From Oscillospiraceae bacterium (lineage in GTDB: Bacteria > Bacillota > Clostridia > Oscillospirales > Ruminococcaceae): DNA of 64,000 bases. Position numbers and translations under genes: made by a program. Positions within the stretch are counted from its first letter, which is position 1; every line of letters begins with the position of its first letter. The notes under the pieces are model-generated. The model saw only the letters and a list, made by a program, of their open reading frames with translations, was not told the origin of the DNA and ran no database searches. The stretch is taken from the NCBI GenBank assembly GCA_029007035.1, contig JAQXHC010000005.1, positions 1 to 64,000 on the forward strand, read 5' to 3'. This document shows positions 63,352 to 64,000 of this stretch, piece after piece.

Positions 63352-64000
63352 TGTCGGTCACCTCTCCAATCAAATCGTAATCAAGCGTATCCGTAATTCG
63401 TATGTTTACATAATCGCCTATGTTCAGACGTTTTTCACTTGTAAAGAAAACCTTTCCGTCAATATCCGGAGCGTCCGCGGCAGTCCGTCCGAACCAGCAT
63501 TCGCCAAAGCGGTCGAAGCCCTCGACAACAGCTGTTGTCTCGGTTCCCATAAGCCTTTCATTATTTTCCGAGCTTATAAGCATCTGCTGCTCCATTATTA
63601 TATCCGCGCGGTGTGCGGCAGTTTCGCTGTCTATCTGATCCGGAAATTCCGCCGCCTTCGTACCGTCCTCCTGCGAATATGCAAAACAGCCGAGGCGGTC
63701 GAAGCGTACTCTTTTTACAAACTCCGCAAGCTCATTGAACTGCTCCCCGGTTTCGCCCGGAAAGCCCGTAATCAGCGTCGTTCTGAGAATAATTCCCGGA
63801 ACTCTCTCACGTATGTGATTCATCAGGGCTTCAAGCTGCTGCTCATCACCCCAGCGGTTCATACGGCTGAGAATCTCTCCGCTGCAGTGCTGTATCGGTA
63901 TATCAAGATATTTGACGATTTTTTCCTCGCGTGCCATAAGGTCGAGCAGCTCATCGGTAATCCGCTCGGGGTAGCAGTAAAGCACCCGGATCCACCGTAT
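63335..64000 (-). CDS. rimO: Ribosomal protein S12 methylthiotransferase RimO, C-terminal part
   Basis: Radical SAM enzyme that adds a methylthio group to the conserved Asp of ribosomal protein S12. Only the last 221 or so codons are in the window; the frame stays open to base 64000. IRWIRVLYCYPERITDELLD, KYLDIPIQHCSGEILSRMNR, TLITGFPGETGEQFNELAEF, GCFAYSQEDGTKA and a C-terminal TRAM domain (VVEGFDRFGECWFGRTAADA ... GDYVNIRITDTLDYDLIGEV) identify RimO rather than MiaB. The iron-sulphur Cys motif lies outside. Confidence 0.95.
   Translation of the reverse strand: MRWIRVLYCYPERITDELLDLMAREEKIVKYLDIPIQHCSGEILSRMNRWGDEQQLEALMNHIRERVPGIILRTTLITGFPGETGEQFNELAEFVKRVRFDRLGCFAYSQEDGTKAAEFPDQIDSETAAHRADIIMEQQMLISSENNERLMGTETTAVVEGFDRFGECWFGRTAADAPDIDGKVFFTSEKRLNIGDYVNIRITDTLDYDLIGEVTDNESAE

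Overview
The window looks like chromosomal DNA from a spore-forming, plant-fibre-degrading Clostridia of the Ruminococcus / Oscillospiraceae type. Three things point there: two secreted dockerin-bearing polysaccharidases (GH5 and a GH11-CBM22-dockerin-CE1-CE4 enzyme, i.e. cellulosome parts), sporulation/germination genes (dipicolinate synthase dpaAB and germination protease gpr), and low-GC Gram-positive style sigma-A promoters, AGGAGG ribosome binding sites and a CIRCE heat-shock operator. The genus is an inference; no rRNA or tRNA gene was seen.

Layout. 1-2.8 kb: 3' truncated glyQS (-) and dpaAB (+). 2.9-9.9 kb: a complete F1Fo ATP synthase operon (-), order atpB-atpE-atpE-atpF-atpHA-atpG-atpD-atpC, in which delta and alpha are one fused reading frame and two c-subunit genes encode identical proteins. 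10-17.8 kb: an exopolysaccharide operon (-) with an initiating sugar-phosphate transferase, manC, gmd, two glycosyltransferases and an rmd-like reductase, which together suggest GDP-D-rhamnose. 18-23 kb: hrcA-grpE-dnaK-dnaJ under CIRCE. 23.3-28.6 kb: the two dockerin enzymes (-). 28.8-36.4 kb: a candidate small RNA, a TIM-barrel isomerase-like protein, nrdR, small membrane proteins, a decayed phage-type gene, a pseudouridine synthase, an orphan MsmX-type sugar-ABC ATPase, a lipoprotein and a PepV-like dipeptidase. 36.7-41.1 kb: glycogen phosphorylase and a GH13 enzyme. 41.5-47 kb: small protein, Nudix, SseB-like and two BspA-type leucine-rich-repeat surface proteins (-). 47.3-52.9 kb: ppk, a PssA-type transferase and a NarL-type two-component pair. 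53-55.6 kb: rpsT, gpr and a uridine-kinase-like gene. 56-62.2 kb: a GntR-ABC exporter operon divergent from an OmpR-type two-component system. 62.3-64 kb: a DtxR-like regulator, pgsA and the C-terminal part of rimO.

How the parts fit. Xylan, acetyl/feruloyl side chains and beta-glucan are attacked outside the cell by the dockerin enzymes. Imported oligosaccharides could be energised by the shared MsmX ATPase, and GlgP plus the GH13 enzyme handle alpha-glucans. The ATP synthase, polyphosphate kinase and heat-shock operon are housekeeping.

The intergenic space is unusually rich in small palindromic elements: at least three families with several copies each, some abutting stop codons and some lying just downstream of strong promoters. 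The most unusual points are the delta-alpha fusion (three delta domains would be expected per F1), the twin promoters with 11-bp direct repeats that link the xylanase gene to a candidate small RNA, the 105-bp structured repeat with pairing-preserving changes, and an AT-hook-like tail on polyphosphate kinase.
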